A stretch of 32,568 bases of DNA from Blastopirellula sp. (GCA_002733575.1 NVWB01000181.1:1-32568); one strand, 5' to 3'; shown: positions 13,801 through 22,759, counted from the stretch's first letter. Notes: generated by a model from the letters alone, not told the origin. Numbers and translations are program-made.

Positions 13801-15414
13801 GTGACTAAACACTGGCTCATAGCACTCGCACTTATTTTGTGCCACAGTGCAATCAGTTTCGCTGAAAAGAAAAAAGACACCCGCCCCAATATCATCGTTG
13901 TATTGGTCGACGACATGGGTTACTCCGATATTGGTTGTTATGGCGGAGAGATCGAAACACCGAACATTGATGGTCTGGCCGCAGGCGGGTTGCGATTTAC
14001 TCAGTTCTATAACTCCGGTCGCTGCTGTCCGACTCGCGCAAGTTTAATGACCGGTCTGCATCCGCATCAGGTCGGCATAGGGCACATGACCGCTTCACCC
14101 AATAAACCACTTGGTTTTGAGGGCCCTTACCAAGGCTACCTGAATGACAACTGCGTCACGATTGCCCAGGTTTTGAAAACCTCTGGCTATCACACCATCA
14201 TGACTGGCAAATGGCATTTGGGTTCGGATCGTCAAGAATGCTGGCCATTGCAACGTGGGTTCGACCGATACTACGGCGGAATCAGCGGCGCGTTCAACTA
14301 CTTCAAACCAGGTGGAGACCGTGGAATCACCAGCGGTAATAAAGCTGTCACCACCGATGAAGATTTCTATGCGACCGATACCTTCACCGATGTCGCTTGC
14401 GATTTCATTTCTGACGAAGCCAAAGCCGACGACCGACCCTTCTTTCTTTACTTAGCCTACAACGCCCCGCACTGGCCGTTGAATTCAAAATGGGAAGAGT
14501 TCAAAAAATACCAGGGCAAGTACACCGGCGGCTGGGAAGAATTGATGAAGACCCGTCTGGCCAAACAAAAAGAGATCGGTCTGTTTCAAGGCGACATCGT
14601 TCCGGCCCCGCATGTTGGGCCGAAGTGGAGTTCACTGAAGGATCAAAGACGCGAAGACCTTGATTCCATCATGGCCGCTTACGCTGGCTGTATTGACTCG
14701 ATTGATCAAAACATCGGCAAGCTCACTAGTCACCTTAAAGAACTTGGCAAGCTTGATAACACTGTCATCTTCTTTTTATCAGACAACGGTGCCTGTCAGG
14801 AAGGTGGCGTCTTCGGGCAAGGCTCTGAAGAAATGGTTAAGAACCCGCCGCTGGAAACGGTCAGCGGAGTTCGTCTTGGTTTGGCCTGGGCCAATGCTTG
14901 CAACACCCCGTTTCGTTTGTACAAACACTTTGTCCACGAAGGCGGAGCTTGCACGCCGATGATCGTCTCTTGGCCCAACGGCATTGCCAAAAAAGATGCT
15001 GGTTCGTTTGTACGTCACCCGGCTTACTTGCCGGACTTCATGGCCACTTGTATTGAACTGGCTGGTGCCAAGTATCCGACCAATGTCCCGCCGTGCGAAG
15101 GGCTTTCGATCACATCGCTAATCCAAGGCAAAAACAAACCGGTGCATATCGACCCTATCTACTGGGAACACGAAGGCAACGCGGCCATGCGTTGGGGCAA
15201 TTGGAAATTGGTCCGCGAATACAAGAAACCTTGGGAACTATACAGCATGGACAAAGACCGCACCGAAATGCAAAACTTGGCCCAGTCGAACGCGGCCAAA
15301 AAAGACGAGATGGTAAAAATGTGGAAAACCTGGGCCACCAAAAACCAAGTCGCCTTTCCCGAGCGATTTAATATGTATGAGTTTTTGAATAAGAAGAAAA
15401 AGAAGAAGAAGTGA
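13801..15414 (+). CDS. Secreted arylsulfatase-type sulfatase (S1)
   Basis: A type I sulfatase of 537 residues. It starts with GTG at 13801, preceded by AGGA at suitable spacing. Signal peptide: MTKHWLIALALILCHSAISF plus A. Metal site: LVDDMGYSDIGCYG with D37/D38. The maturation motif is C75-C-P-T-R79 followed by ASLMTGLHPHQVG, so it can be converted to formylglycine. GKWHLG and LSDNGAC complete the active site. The C-terminus ends in eight consecutive Lys except one Asn boundary (FLNK then Lys only). It lies 59 bases after the iduronate-sulfatase-like gene and before a large hairpin cluster. Its N-terminal half closely resembles the sulfatase at 30430, pointing to the same subfamily, but the two differ in the maturation motif. 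Substrate unknown. Confidence 0.92.
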   Translation: MTKHWLIALALILCHSAISFAEKKKDTRPNIIVVLVDDMGYSDIGCYGGEIETPNIDGLAAGGLRFTQFYNSGRCCPTRASLMTGLHPHQVGIGHMTASPNKPLGFEGPYQGYLNDNCVTIAQVLKTSGYHTIMTGKWHLGSDRQECWPLQRGFDRYYGGISGAFNYFKPGGDRGITSGNKAVTTDEDFYATDTFTDVACDFISDEAKADDRPFFLYLAYNAPHWPLNSKWEEFKKYQGKYTGGWEELMKTRLAKQKEIGLFQGDIVPAPHVGPKWSSLKDQRREDLDSIMAAYAGCIDSIDQNIGKLTSHLKELGKLDNTVIFFLSDNGACQEGGVFGQGSEEMVKNPPLETVSGVRLGLAWANACNTPFRLYKHFVHEGGACTPMIVSWPNGIAKKDAGSFVRHPAYLPDFMATCIELAGAKYPTNVPPCEGLSITSLIQGKNKPVHIDPIYWEHEGNAAMRWGNWKLVREYKKPWELYSMDKDRTEMQNLAQSNAAKKDEMVKMWKTWATKNQVAFPERFNMYEFLNKKKKKKK

Positions 15415-15430
15415 GATAGAATATATTCGG

Positions 15431-15711
15431 GTAGCCCCGATAGCTCGGCTATCGGGGCGGCGCAGCCGCAAGAGGTTTCATATTGGATGTTTGCGTAAGC
15501 GATGCGTCTTTTTTCTTAGTCCCGGTAGGGACGATATCGTGTAGTCAGGTGCTTTAGCTCCTGGAAAGAACAAACCTGAATTGCTAAATCCCCGGAGTGG
15601 GCGACATCGATTGTTTCTCGATGTCGCCCACTCCGGGGATTTTCTATTATTAGGGTGATTCGGCTCCAGGGAATAAATTCCCTGGCTACACGATATCGTC
15701 CCTCCGGGACT
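15431..15711. repeat. Composite of GTAG-headed palindromes (BIME-like mosaic)
   Basis: Units in order: GTAG (15431-15434) followed by a perfect hairpin with 10-bp stem and TCG loop (15435-15457). Next an outer arm (15518-15544) complementary to 15686-15711 except for one inserted base. GTAG (15541-15544) then heads an imperfect hairpin to 15564. A 25-bp perfect stem-loop is in the middle (15586-15642). CCAGGGAA-TAAA-TTCCCTGG (15666-15685) is headed on the minus strand by GTAG (15689-15686). The outer pair encloses the inner ones, as in bacterial interspersed mosaic elements. Confidence 0.7.
15586..15642. terminator. Bidirectional 25-bp hairpin between convergent genes
   Basis: A perfect 25-bp stem (15586-15610 with 15618-15642) with a 7-base loop, GC-rich in the middle and with A and T runs at the base. 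It can terminate transcripts of both the sulfatase on the left and the PQQ-propeller gene on the right. It is also the centre of the palindrome mosaic. Confidence 0.7.
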
Positions 15712-15725
15712 ACCCGGTTATTGCA

Positions 15726-16970
15726 TTACTCCCCTATCCGATACAAGTGCGTATCAGTCCTCAGCAGTAACGCATTATTGATCGGGGTAAATGTCGCCAG
15801 GGTTCTCCCCTCCACCGTATTACGGGCCACTTCTTTTAGCTCCGTTCCTGGTTCAATAATAATCGTCGTTCCTTTTTCATCTTGAAAGTAGATCAAACCG
15901 CCCACGTAAACTGGCGAGGCCGAGTAGTTGCCGCCGAGGCGTTCTTGCCAGTGTTGTTCGCCGGTTTTTGCGTCTAAGCAAGTGCCGATGCCGCGATCAC
16001 TGACGATATAGATTTCATCGCCGACGACAATCGGCGAAGGGCTATGCGGGGCACCTTTTTCTAAGGTCCAGGCGATGTGCGACTCGGTTACGTTTCCTTT
16101 TCCGCCTAAGCGAACACCGTAGAAGACCGGTTTGTTGTAACTAGAAGTCACAAACACCATGTCATGGGCAACAACCGGTCGAGGAATCACGGAGTACCCG
16201 TCATATTCAGACCACCAAATTTCTTCGCCGGTTCTAGGGTCATAGGCTGCTACATGATCGACTCCGGTGCTGAGCAATAAAGTGGTGTTTTTGTAAGGAA
16301 TCAATAGCGGTGTCGAGTAACCTTGGGGAGCATTTTTTTCGCCATTTCTTCGAGCCTCACTCAAATGATCACGTTTTTTTCGCCATTTTTCTTTGCCGGT
16401 ATGCTTATCGAGAGCCACCATAAACTGAGCATCAATGCCATCGCAAGTGATAATCAACAGGTCTTCAAACAGCACTGGCGAACCGCCTGAGCCGTGGCCA
16501 TGTTTGTAATCTAGGTCAATGCTCCAGACCACGGTTCCATCTTCTTTCACACAGGCAGTTCCATGCGTGCCAAAATGAACGTAAATACAGTCAGCTTCCA
16601 GCAGTGGAGTCGGCGACGCGTGGGAGTTTTTATTGTGAATCTTACTTGGTTCAGCAACTTGAAAGATCTCAATATCTTTCAGCGACTTGCCTGTTTTTAA
16701 ATCGAACGATAACAACCGCAGCGACTTGCCTTCTTCGGCGGCGGTAGTCAACCAGATTCGGCCATCTTTCACCACTGGCGAAGACCAACCAAGCCCTGGT
16801 ACTTCGACTTTCCATTGGACATTCTCGGTCTCGCTCCACGAGGTCGGCACGTTGACCGCAGTGCTGTGCCCTTGGCCAGTGGGTCCCCGGAATTGTGGCC
16901 AGTAGTCTTCAGCGAAAACAGTGGAGCAACTGACAACGAGTAACCAGACAATTGAAAATATCGATTTCAT
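15726..16970 (-). CDS. Exported PQQ-type beta-propeller protein (BamB-like fold)
   Basis: 414 residues from the ATG at 16970, which begins the signal peptide MKSIFSIVWLLVVSCSTVFA. The frame continues upstream to a GTG at 17045, but that would overlap the previous gene and place 25 residues before the signal peptide. The mature part starts EDYWPQFRGPTGQGHS, a hallmark of the planctomycete PQQ-like propeller family. It continues with blades such as VQWKVEVPGLGWSSPVV, GTVVWSIDLDYKHG, TGKEKWRKKRDHL, TGEEIWWSEYDG and TGEQHWQERLGGNYSASPV. The repeated (T)GExxW pattern marks the propeller. Such proteins are periplasmic, and cofactor binding or enzyme activity is not shown. Only 40 bases separate it from the sulfatase upstream, so the two are probably one operon. 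A large hairpin follows the stop. Confidence 0.86.
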   Translation of the reverse strand: MKSIFSIVWLLVVSCSTVFAEDYWPQFRGPTGQGHSTAVNVPTSWSETENVQWKVEVPGLGWSSPVVKDGRIWLTTAAEEGKSLRLLSFDLKTGKSLKDIEIFQVAEPSKIHNKNSHASPTPLLEADCIYVHFGTHGTACVKEDGTVVWSIDLDYKHGHGSGGSPVLFEDLLIITCDGIDAQFMVALDKHTGKEKWRKKRDHLSEARRNGEKNAPQGYSTPLLIPYKNTTLLLSTGVDHVAAYDPRTGEEIWWSEYDGYSVIPRPVVAHDMVFVTSSYNKPVFYGVRLGGKGNVTESHIAWTLEKGAPHSPSPIVVGDEIYIVSDRGIGTCLDAKTGEQHWQERLGGNYSASPVYVGGLIYFQDEKGTTIIIEPGTELKEVARNTVEGRTLATFTPINNALLLRTDTHLYRIGE

Positions 16971-17010
16971 GGCGTGAACTTTTAGGTGGGAGGGATGGGG
17001 GGAGGGAATG

Positions 17011-18369
17011 TTACTCTGCTGTTGCCGATTTGAGCCACGCTTCACGTAGCTTCAACAGTTCTTTAACTTTATCTGGATTGGAAGAAACCAGATTTCTTGA
17101 TTCCGAAACATCTTCATCTAGATTAGCCAAGAACAGTTTTTTATCTTCTGCCGATAGCGGCTCCCCTTCATTCACATTACGTGAATTACCGAGCAACTTC
17201 CAATCCCCTTGGCGAACGGCCCACTGTGCTTTTGGGCCATTGCCCATCTGCCAGTGAATCACTTTATGCGGCGATGCGGCTTCGTTGGACTTACAAACCG
17301 CAACAATACTGCGGCCATCAATATCAGGGTTAATCAATTTCACGTCGCAAAGTTCGGATACGGTTGCCATCCAATCGCAACCATGGGCCATTTGTCCGCG
17401 TACTTCGTTTTGCGGAAGATGGCCAGGCCAACTGATGATGGCTGGTACACGAATTCCGCCTTCAAACAATGAGAATTTGTGCCCACGATACGGCCCGCTC
17501 GATCCGCCACCAAAATGGGCTCGTTCTTCGGTCGAGTGCCCGTGGTCGGACTGATAAATAATGATCGTGTCTTCTTTCAAACCGAGCGAATCAACTTTGC
17601 TAACCAGCTTGTCGATACGTGCATCTAACGTCGAAACAAATGCGTTATACAAGTTGCGTGGATATTTGACGTTCTGTTTATTGTAATACGCAAGCCAATC
17701 GGAATCGCCTTGATACGGGTAGTGGGGCGTGTTCATGGCGAAGTAGATGAAGAACGGATTCTCTTGGTTTGCGGTCATAAACTGTGACGCTTCTTCTACC
17801 ATCATGTCAGGAAAGAAACTTCCTTGTTGATGAATCTCTTTCCCATTTCGCCACAGGTCATGACGATTAGGGCCCTGCCAATAAAAGAAGTGGGAGTAGT
17901 TATCGATACATCCGCCCATGTGGCCGAAGCTGTAATCGAAGCCTTGCCCTAGTGGCATTTTTTCTTCCACATAGCCTAAATGCCATTTGCCAATGTGGGC
18001 CGTTTTGTAGCCGGCGGCCTTAAACATTTCGGCCATCGTCACTTGTTCCGATGCCATTCCGCCATCGGCACCATGCGTGGAACTGGCATTGCCGGTTAAT
18101 CCTGCGCGAAGCGGATAACGGCCCGTCAGCAGCCCTGCACGTGAAGGGGAACAAACGGCCGAAGCAGCGTAAAACTGCGTGAAGCGAACACCACGTTCAG
18201 CCAACCGATCAATGCCCGGTGTTTTGATATCCTTCGTGCCATAACAACCGGCATCAACGGAGCCTTGGTCGTCGGTGAAAATCACGATGACATTCGGTTT
18301 GCGATCAGCGGCTAAGCTAGTCGATGCCAATAAACAAACGCTGAGTAAAGCGAGTAGAATTCGTTTCAT
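17011..18369 (-). CDS. Secreted sulfatase (S1), N-acetylgalactosamine-6-sulfatase/arylsulfatase-like
   Basis: A type I sulfatase of 452 residues with signal peptide MKRILLALLSVCLLASTSLA. Metal residues D33/D34 are in IFTDDQGSVDAGCYG. The maturation motif is C73-S-P-S-R77 followed by AGLLTGRYPLRAG. GKWHLGYVEEKMPLGQGFD and a DHGHSTEE segment complete the active site. The DQGSVDAGCYG and RYPLRAG patterns place it near GALNS/arylsulfatase A-like enzymes, a different subfamily from the sulfatases at 13801 and 30430. The ATG at 18369 directly starts the signal peptide. It lies upstream of the PQQ-propeller gene and downstream of an SGNH hydrolase on the same strand, so desulfation and deacylation may act together (inference). 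Confidence 0.92.
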   Translation of the reverse strand: MKRILLALLSVCLLASTSLAADRKPNVIVIFTDDQGSVDAGCYGTKDIKTPGIDRLAERGVRFTQFYAASAVCSPSRAGLLTGRYPLRAGLTGNASSTHGADGGMASEQVTMAEMFKAAGYKTAHIGKWHLGYVEEKMPLGQGFDYSFGHMGGCIDNYSHFFYWQGPNRHDLWRNGKEIHQQGSFFPDMMVEEASQFMTANQENPFFIYFAMNTPHYPYQGDSDWLAYYNKQNVKYPRNLYNAFVSTLDARIDKLVSKVDSLGLKEDTIIIYQSDHGHSTEERAHFGGGSSGPYRGHKFSLFEGGIRVPAIISWPGHLPQNEVRGQMAHGCDWMATVSELCDVKLINPDIDGRSIVAVCKSNEAASPHKVIHWQMGNGPKAQWAVRQGDWKLLGNSRNVNEGEPLSAEDKKLFLANLDEDVSESRNLVSSNPDKVKELLKLREAWLKSATAE

Positions 18370-18510
18370 GGTTGATTCTCAATAGGGGAATACAGACAGT
18401 GTTACGGTTGTCATGTAATTAAAATGTCAGTACTAGTTTATTCTACTTCAATCACGCACGCAAAGCAGCACTCCTCGCTTCAAGCGATTTCCTAAAGAAT
18501 TGTTCAGAAA

Positions 18511-19317
18511 CTAAGGGGAAGATTTAGTTGAAGCAGAACGGGACTTCCATTGTTTGACCGTATCATTTGCGATCTTTTGAACAATCGATGCCTGTTTCGG
18601 ATTGATCTTAACCAAGATTTTAGATGTACCCAAGCGACTCTTTGAACGAAGATCAGCAGGCAATCCAACGGGGGAAACATCGGTCAGGGTAGTAAAGAAA
18701 ACTGTCGCGATCAAATAACTACCCAGCGGGTTAGGGTGACTGCCATCTTTCGCAAACAGTTTAATCTCTGGGTGTTTCTGCCGAACTTGTTCCCAGGCCA
18801 ATCCTACGGGGGCCAAAAGCGTTTGATTATCTTTCGCGGCTTTGAAGTAAGTTGCGTTCAATTTCTGCTGCATCGGTGGGTTGTTTTCTCGCGCCCAAGT
18901 CAAATAGAGACAGGGTACTGCGCCAGACTTATTCACTTTGGCAGACATTTTTGCAACGAACTCCAATGTTTTCTCTGGCTCGACCGCTGGACGCATACTT
19001 TGATCTTGCAGCACGACATAATCAAACTTGCCTTCTTCAATCAGCTTCAAGGTCTGTAGATTCTTTTTGCCATTGATGTGATCTTCCAAAGTGACCCCGC
19101 CAGCAGTTGATTTCTGCGTTGATAGTTTCACACCTTTGGCTTCTGCCATGGCTGTGACCAACGCGGGCATGTTGTTTCCGTAGGTGTAGCTGTTTCCCAC
19201 AAACAGAACTTTAATGGGCGATTTATCTGCTGCAACTATGAACGAACCGTTGAGAGCAAAGACCGTGAGCAGTAATAGAAGAGCCAGTAGGCGTGGTAAG
19301 AAAGATCTTCGAGTCAT
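18511..19317 (-). CDS. Exported SGNH/GDSL-type hydrolase
   Basis: 268 residues with a signal peptide ending near IVAA-D (residues 1-30). The SGNH fold is indicated by block I VGNSYTYGNNMP, with the probable nucleophile S43 in GNSYT instead of GDS. Block III may be represented by the VVLQDQS stretch (101-107), and block V is DGSHPNPLGSYL with D191 and H194. This resembles the SGNH hydrolases that carry GNSFT/GNSYT in place of GDSL. A likely activity is removal of acetyl or other acyl esters from carbohydrates in the periplasm. The family is broad, so the substrate is uncertain. The start ATG at 19317 has no clear ribosome-binding site. It precedes a sulfatase gene by 141 bases on the same strand. 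Confidence 0.8.
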   Translation of the reverse strand: MTRRSFLPRLLALLLLLTVFALNGSFIVAADKSPIKVLFVGNSYTYGNNMPALVTAMAEAKGVKLSTQKSTAGGVTLEDHINGKKNLQTLKLIEEGKFDYVVLQDQSMRPAVEPEKTLEFVAKMSAKVNKSGAVPCLYLTWARENNPPMQQKLNATYFKAAKDNQTLLAPVGLAWEQVRQKHPEIKLFAKDGSHPNPLGSYLIATVFFTTLTDVSPVGLPADLRSKSRLGTSKILVKINPKQASIVQKIANDTVKQWKSRSASTKSSP

Positions 19318-19573
19318 TAGTGATACAACTTTGTATTATTATAGAAGAAAGAAAGTTAAACAAAAATGGAAGTCTCCATTCTAATCCAAATCGATGTTTC
19401 AATCGAGTCAACGTGCTTTACACGGCTTTATTGTTTTGTGATTGGCAGCGATATCATTATACGAGGAATTTCCACCAAATTGAATCACAACCCGCCCCTG
19501 TCCGAAAAGTGGTGGCAAATGGTAAGATATGGAAACTAGCTGACGAATCATTAATACTTCTATTTAATTTACG

Positions 19574-20647
19574 ATGAGCACAAACACCCAACACAATCCT
19601 CTGAAAATCGGAAACATCGATATCGGTTTCCCCGTGGTGCAGGCTGCACTTTCGGGCTATAGCGATATGTGTATGCGGGTCATTGCTCGTCGATTTGGGG
19701 CGTCTTACACGATCTGCGAAGTCATGCTCGATAAGTTTTTGGTTCAACTGAACGACCGAAAAAAGAATAAGCATTTTCTCTCGATTGATGAAAGCGAACA
19801 CCCGGTAGGTGGCCAACTAATGGGTGCTGAACCAGAACAGTTTGCAGCCGGGGCCGTTAAACTGGTGGAAGCTGGGTTCGATATTATTGATATCAATTTT
19901 GGTTGCCCGGTAAAAAAAGTGCTGGGCCGCTGTCGGGGTGGATTTCATCTTGGCCAACCTGATGTGGCGCTCGAAATCATTCGCCGCACTAGAGATGCGG
20001 TGCCGGCCGATATTCCAGTGACGGTCAAGATGCGTCGCGGGATTGATGACACGGCTGAAAGCAGGGATAACTTTTTTACAATTCTCGATGGAGCATTTGC
20101 CGCTGGCATCGCCGCAATCACCGTGCATGGCCGCACGGTAAAGCAGCGTTACATTGGCCCCAGTCGCTGGGGATTTCTAAGTGAAGTCAAACGCCATGTT
20201 GGCAGCAAAGTCATTCTCGGTAGTGGAGATCTTTTCACCGCCCAAGATTGCATTGACATGATGCAAGAAACCGGGGTAGATGGTGTAACCGTGGCACGCG
20301 GCGCGATTGGCAACCCGTGGATATTTCAACAAGCTTTGGCACTCTATAACGGACAACCACTTCCTGCTCCGCCGACGTTATTTGAGCAGCGAGACTTAAT
20401 CGAAGAACATCTATTGATGGCGAACGACTTGTATGGTGATCGCTATATGACCAAGATGCGAAAGTTCTGCGTCAAGTATTCTTTTCTACATCCACAAATG
20501 CAAGAAGTGCGTGAACTACTGGCCCGAATGTCGACCCCAGACCACTGGCACTCGATTCGCGAACAGTACTATTCAACCGACACTGCCGGTAACTACCCTG
20601 ACCCGACGATTCACAACAAGCAAGTGAACTGTAACGAAGGTGCGTGA
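19574..20647 (+). CDS. tRNA-dihydrouridine synthase (Dus family)
   Basis: A flavin-dependent enzyme that reduces uridine to dihydrouridine in the D-arm of tRNA, in the cytosol. 357 residues. The TIM-barrel has the FMN-binding start PVVQAALSGYSD and the substrate-binding INFGCPVKKV with N108 and catalytic C111. VTVKMRRGID carries the active-site Lys, ITVHGRTVKQRYIG an FMN/tRNA-contacting His, and GSGDLFTAQD plus VARGAIGNPWIF bind the FMN phosphate. After the Cys the sequence reads RCRGGFHLGQPD instead of the usual GaxLL-type stretch, so this is a divergent branch. I give no letter (A, B or C). Its stop lies only 4 bases from the stop of the convergent SHD1 gene, so the 3' ends overlap as transcripts. 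No terminator is visible. Confidence 0.93.
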   Translation: MSTNTQHNPLKIGNIDIGFPVVQAALSGYSDMCMRVIARRFGASYTICEVMLDKFLVQLNDRKKNKHFLSIDESEHPVGGQLMGAEPEQFAAGAVKLVEAGFDIIDINFGCPVKKVLGRCRGGFHLGQPDVALEIIRRTRDAVPADIPVTVKMRRGIDDTAESRDNFFTILDGAFAAGIAAITVHGRTVKQRYIGPSRWGFLSEVKRHVGSKVILGSGDLFTAQDCIDMMQETGVDGVTVARGAIGNPWIFQQALALYNGQPLPAPPTLFEQRDLIEEHLLMANDLYGDRYMTKMRKFCVKYSFLHPQMQEVRELLARMSTPDHWHSIREQYYSTDTAGNYPDPTIHNKQVNCNEGA

Positions 20648-20651
20648 TTTT

Positions 20652-22628
20652 CTACCGGAAATCACTCGGGAAATAACTACTCCAGGCTCCCTCTTTGATT
20701 GTACTGCGGCCTATGCTATCACTAATCTCTGGCTTTAAGATGCTTGGCGGAAACGTCAATCGCTTGAAAAATTCAGGGTCGGCTTTCTCATACTTTTTGA
20801 CCGCCTGTTTGATACTCTCTCCTTTTTCCATGTGAATAATGTAAGGGACCATACTTCTGGAACTACGCGACCAGAGTAAATCTTTGCCCTTAGTGACCGT
20901 TAATCCTGCGGTATAGGGCGTGATACTCACGGTCTCACTATTTCCGCCAAACAAAGGGCTTCCTAGTGAACGGAAGGACATCTTGCGTTTCTTGCCACGG
21001 CCAATAATTGCACTCACTTGTATTGGAGAGGACTGCACTACTTTCCAACCCGCGCGTTCGACGGCAGCTTGTAACCCAGCACGGATTGCATCCACATCGG
21101 TGCCTTCAATTCCCTTGACACTCAAGGCAACTTCGGTTCCTGGTTTCACCACCAGCATCGATGCGTCTTTACTCGAAAGCTTCTTTATTACACTAGCAAC
21201 AGGTCCGTGAGGTATAGGCATGCTCACCAAAGAAGACATTTTGTAATCTTTGTGAAGCGTGACCACTCCGCCTGGCATGGTGATCACTCGCTTGCCAGAA
21301 GGCATACCGTACTCCCAAACGCCCATGCGTAATTCTGGATCAATCAATCCGCCTAAGCTTGTCAGAATATACTTTTCGCCAATCCATCCAAAGAAGTCAC
21401 CACACGGTTTTCCGATGGTCGCCTCGGCACTAACAGCCGCCTCTTTTAAATCCCAAATGACAAATTGATTTCCGGCAGTCATCGCCAACCGCCCGCCATT
21501 GGGAGAGAAGTGAACTTCGGGGGTCAACGTACTAGGAAAAGGCACTAATCCAATTAATTCTTGCTTCGCTAGGTCAATCAGTCGACACCCGCCAGAAGCT
21601 GGAATTGCAAGATATTTGCCTGTTCCACTCATGCGAATTTTACTGCCAGAAGCAAGATCGTTGATCTTATAAACGAGTTCACCAGTCTGTAAGTTCCAGA
21701 CATAAATGATGTTGTTTACACGGACCAATGCTGTTTGCTCATCCAGTAATTTTCCAAACTGAACCTGTGGTTTAAATCCATTGGTATCCCAGTTAGGTAA
21801 ATGCCAACGCGTTAAGGCAACAGGAGCACCCGTTGCAAGTTTATCTAGAATGACTAAGTCTCCGCCACGTTCTGTGTTATCACCCACGCCCACTAAAACA
21901 AGGCTTCGCCCAGAAGCCACATGATGATCAATAATTTTGACCGTGGGCTTACCATTGAGAACCACCTTCGGAGTTTTCTGGCTGGCTTGTATCAGATATA
22001 TTTTACCGAACTCATTATCGGCTACTGCGTTACTCAATCGATGTGCCGAGACCGCGTAGGTAGAGGTGGCAGGGTCAATCAGAATCGGCATCGAAACCCT
22101 GGCATAGGCATCAAATCCTTCCATCGCTCTCAAAAACTGTTGAAACTTTGGTGCAGTCGGCGAAGGATCTGGCTCCACCGAGGAAACCGGCTCAGAGATT
22201 TTGACAAAAACCTCAGTCCCTTCGGTCGGCAACTCTTTAACCGCAGAATCATCGGATAATAACGCAAGACCTGCTGAACTTAGCGTCGTCTTCGTCATAC
22301 CTGGCTTTGTGCCGCCTACAGCAGGGGCGCCACCAGCAAAAGGATCGACCGTTTTATCATTGAGTTCTTTAACGTACTTTTGATCCGCCTCACTCAATAC
22401 GGTAAGCGGAACGGTAATCGCGAGGCCATCTTCCTTGAGTAACTCGACTTTGCCATCAGCAAACTTAATCAATTTAGCCTCGACTTCAAACTTGCCAGAC
22501 TGATCACTCCATTTGCGAGAGGCATTGTCTGCCGCTGCGAAGTCAACAAATACACATGCCGCTACAAGAAGAAACAAATAGGGGACAATGTTCTTCATCT
22601 TTTTGGAATTAATCATCGCTGATATCAT
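20652..22628 (-). CDS. SHD1-domain beta-propeller protein, paralogue 1
   Basis: 658 residues. A hydrophobic signal segment (12-33) is followed by an SHD1 (SLA1 homology 1-like) domain at about 38-89: RKWSDQSGKFEVEAKLIKF, VELLKEDGLAITVPLTVLS and DQKYV. A Gly/Pro linker leads to a WD40/YVTN-like propeller, roughly 150-470, with YVWNLQTGELVYKI, GCRLIDLAKQELIGLV and FVIWDLKEA. The last 160 residues form a region shared with the next gene (GWKVVQSSPIQVSAIIGRGK, then PPSILKPEI). An internal ATG at 22598 would start right at the signal peptide and may be the true start. Export is likely; function unknown. SHD1 domains are frequent in planctomycete secreted proteins, where their role is not established. 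It lies downstream of its paralogue, separated by a terminator. Confidence 0.83.
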   Translation of the reverse strand: MISAMINSKKMKNIVPYLFLLVAACVFVDFAAADNASRKWSDQSGKFEVEAKLIKFADGKVELLKEDGLAITVPLTVLSEADQKYVKELNDKTVDPFAGGAPAVGGTKPGMTKTTLSSAGLALLSDDSAVKELPTEGTEVFVKISEPVSSVEPDPSPTAPKFQQFLRAMEGFDAYARVSMPILIDPATSTYAVSAHRLSNAVADNEFGKIYLIQASQKTPKVVLNGKPTVKIIDHHVASGRSLVLVGVGDNTERGGDLVILDKLATGAPVALTRWHLPNWDTNGFKPQVQFGKLLDEQTALVRVNNIIYVWNLQTGELVYKINDLASGSKIRMSGTGKYLAIPASGGCRLIDLAKQELIGLVPFPSTLTPEVHFSPNGGRLAMTAGNQFVIWDLKEAAVSAEATIGKPCGDFFGWIGEKYILTSLGGLIDPELRMGVWEYGMPSGKRVITMPGGVVTLHKDYKMSSLVSMPIPHGPVASVIKKLSSKDASMLVVKPGTEVALSVKGIEGTDVDAIRAGLQAAVERAGWKVVQSSPIQVSAIIGRGKKRKMSFRSLGSPLFGGNSETVSITPYTAGLTVTKGKDLLWSRSSRSMVPYIIHMEKGESIKQAVKKYEKADPEFFKRLTFPPSILKPEISDSIGRSTIKEGAWSSYFPSDFR

Positions 22629-22714
22629 GCTTTGCTAAATAGATCAAAATTGTGAAACAGTCATCTTACCGAAGAAAGGTATCGCACACAAAAGAAAAAT
22701 GAGAATTTTAACAA

Positions 22715-22759
22715 TAAAAAACGCTCCCTGTTCAATCTTATTGAGTGAACAAGGGAGCG
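22715..22759 (-). terminator. Terminator between the two SHD1 paralogues
   Basis: Arms 22722-22734 and 22746-22759 pair over 13 positions with one bulged base, around an 11-base loop. On the minus strand six T follow. It lies 40 bases past the stop of the upstream paralogue (22799), so the two paralogues are probably transcribed separately. Confidence 0.82.

Larger units (their letters stand above)
15415..15725. other. Convergent intergenic region packed with palindromes
   Basis: These 311 bases separate two convergent genes. Nearly all of it is made of inverted repeats (see 15431-15711 and the terminator at 15586-15642). No gene is seen. Confidence 0.8.

Noticed and set aside
15431..15711. 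tRNA or other structured RNA gene
   Set aside because: The stems do not form a cloverleaf, there is no T-loop motif, and the repeats are inverted pairs with near-perfect DNA symmetry.
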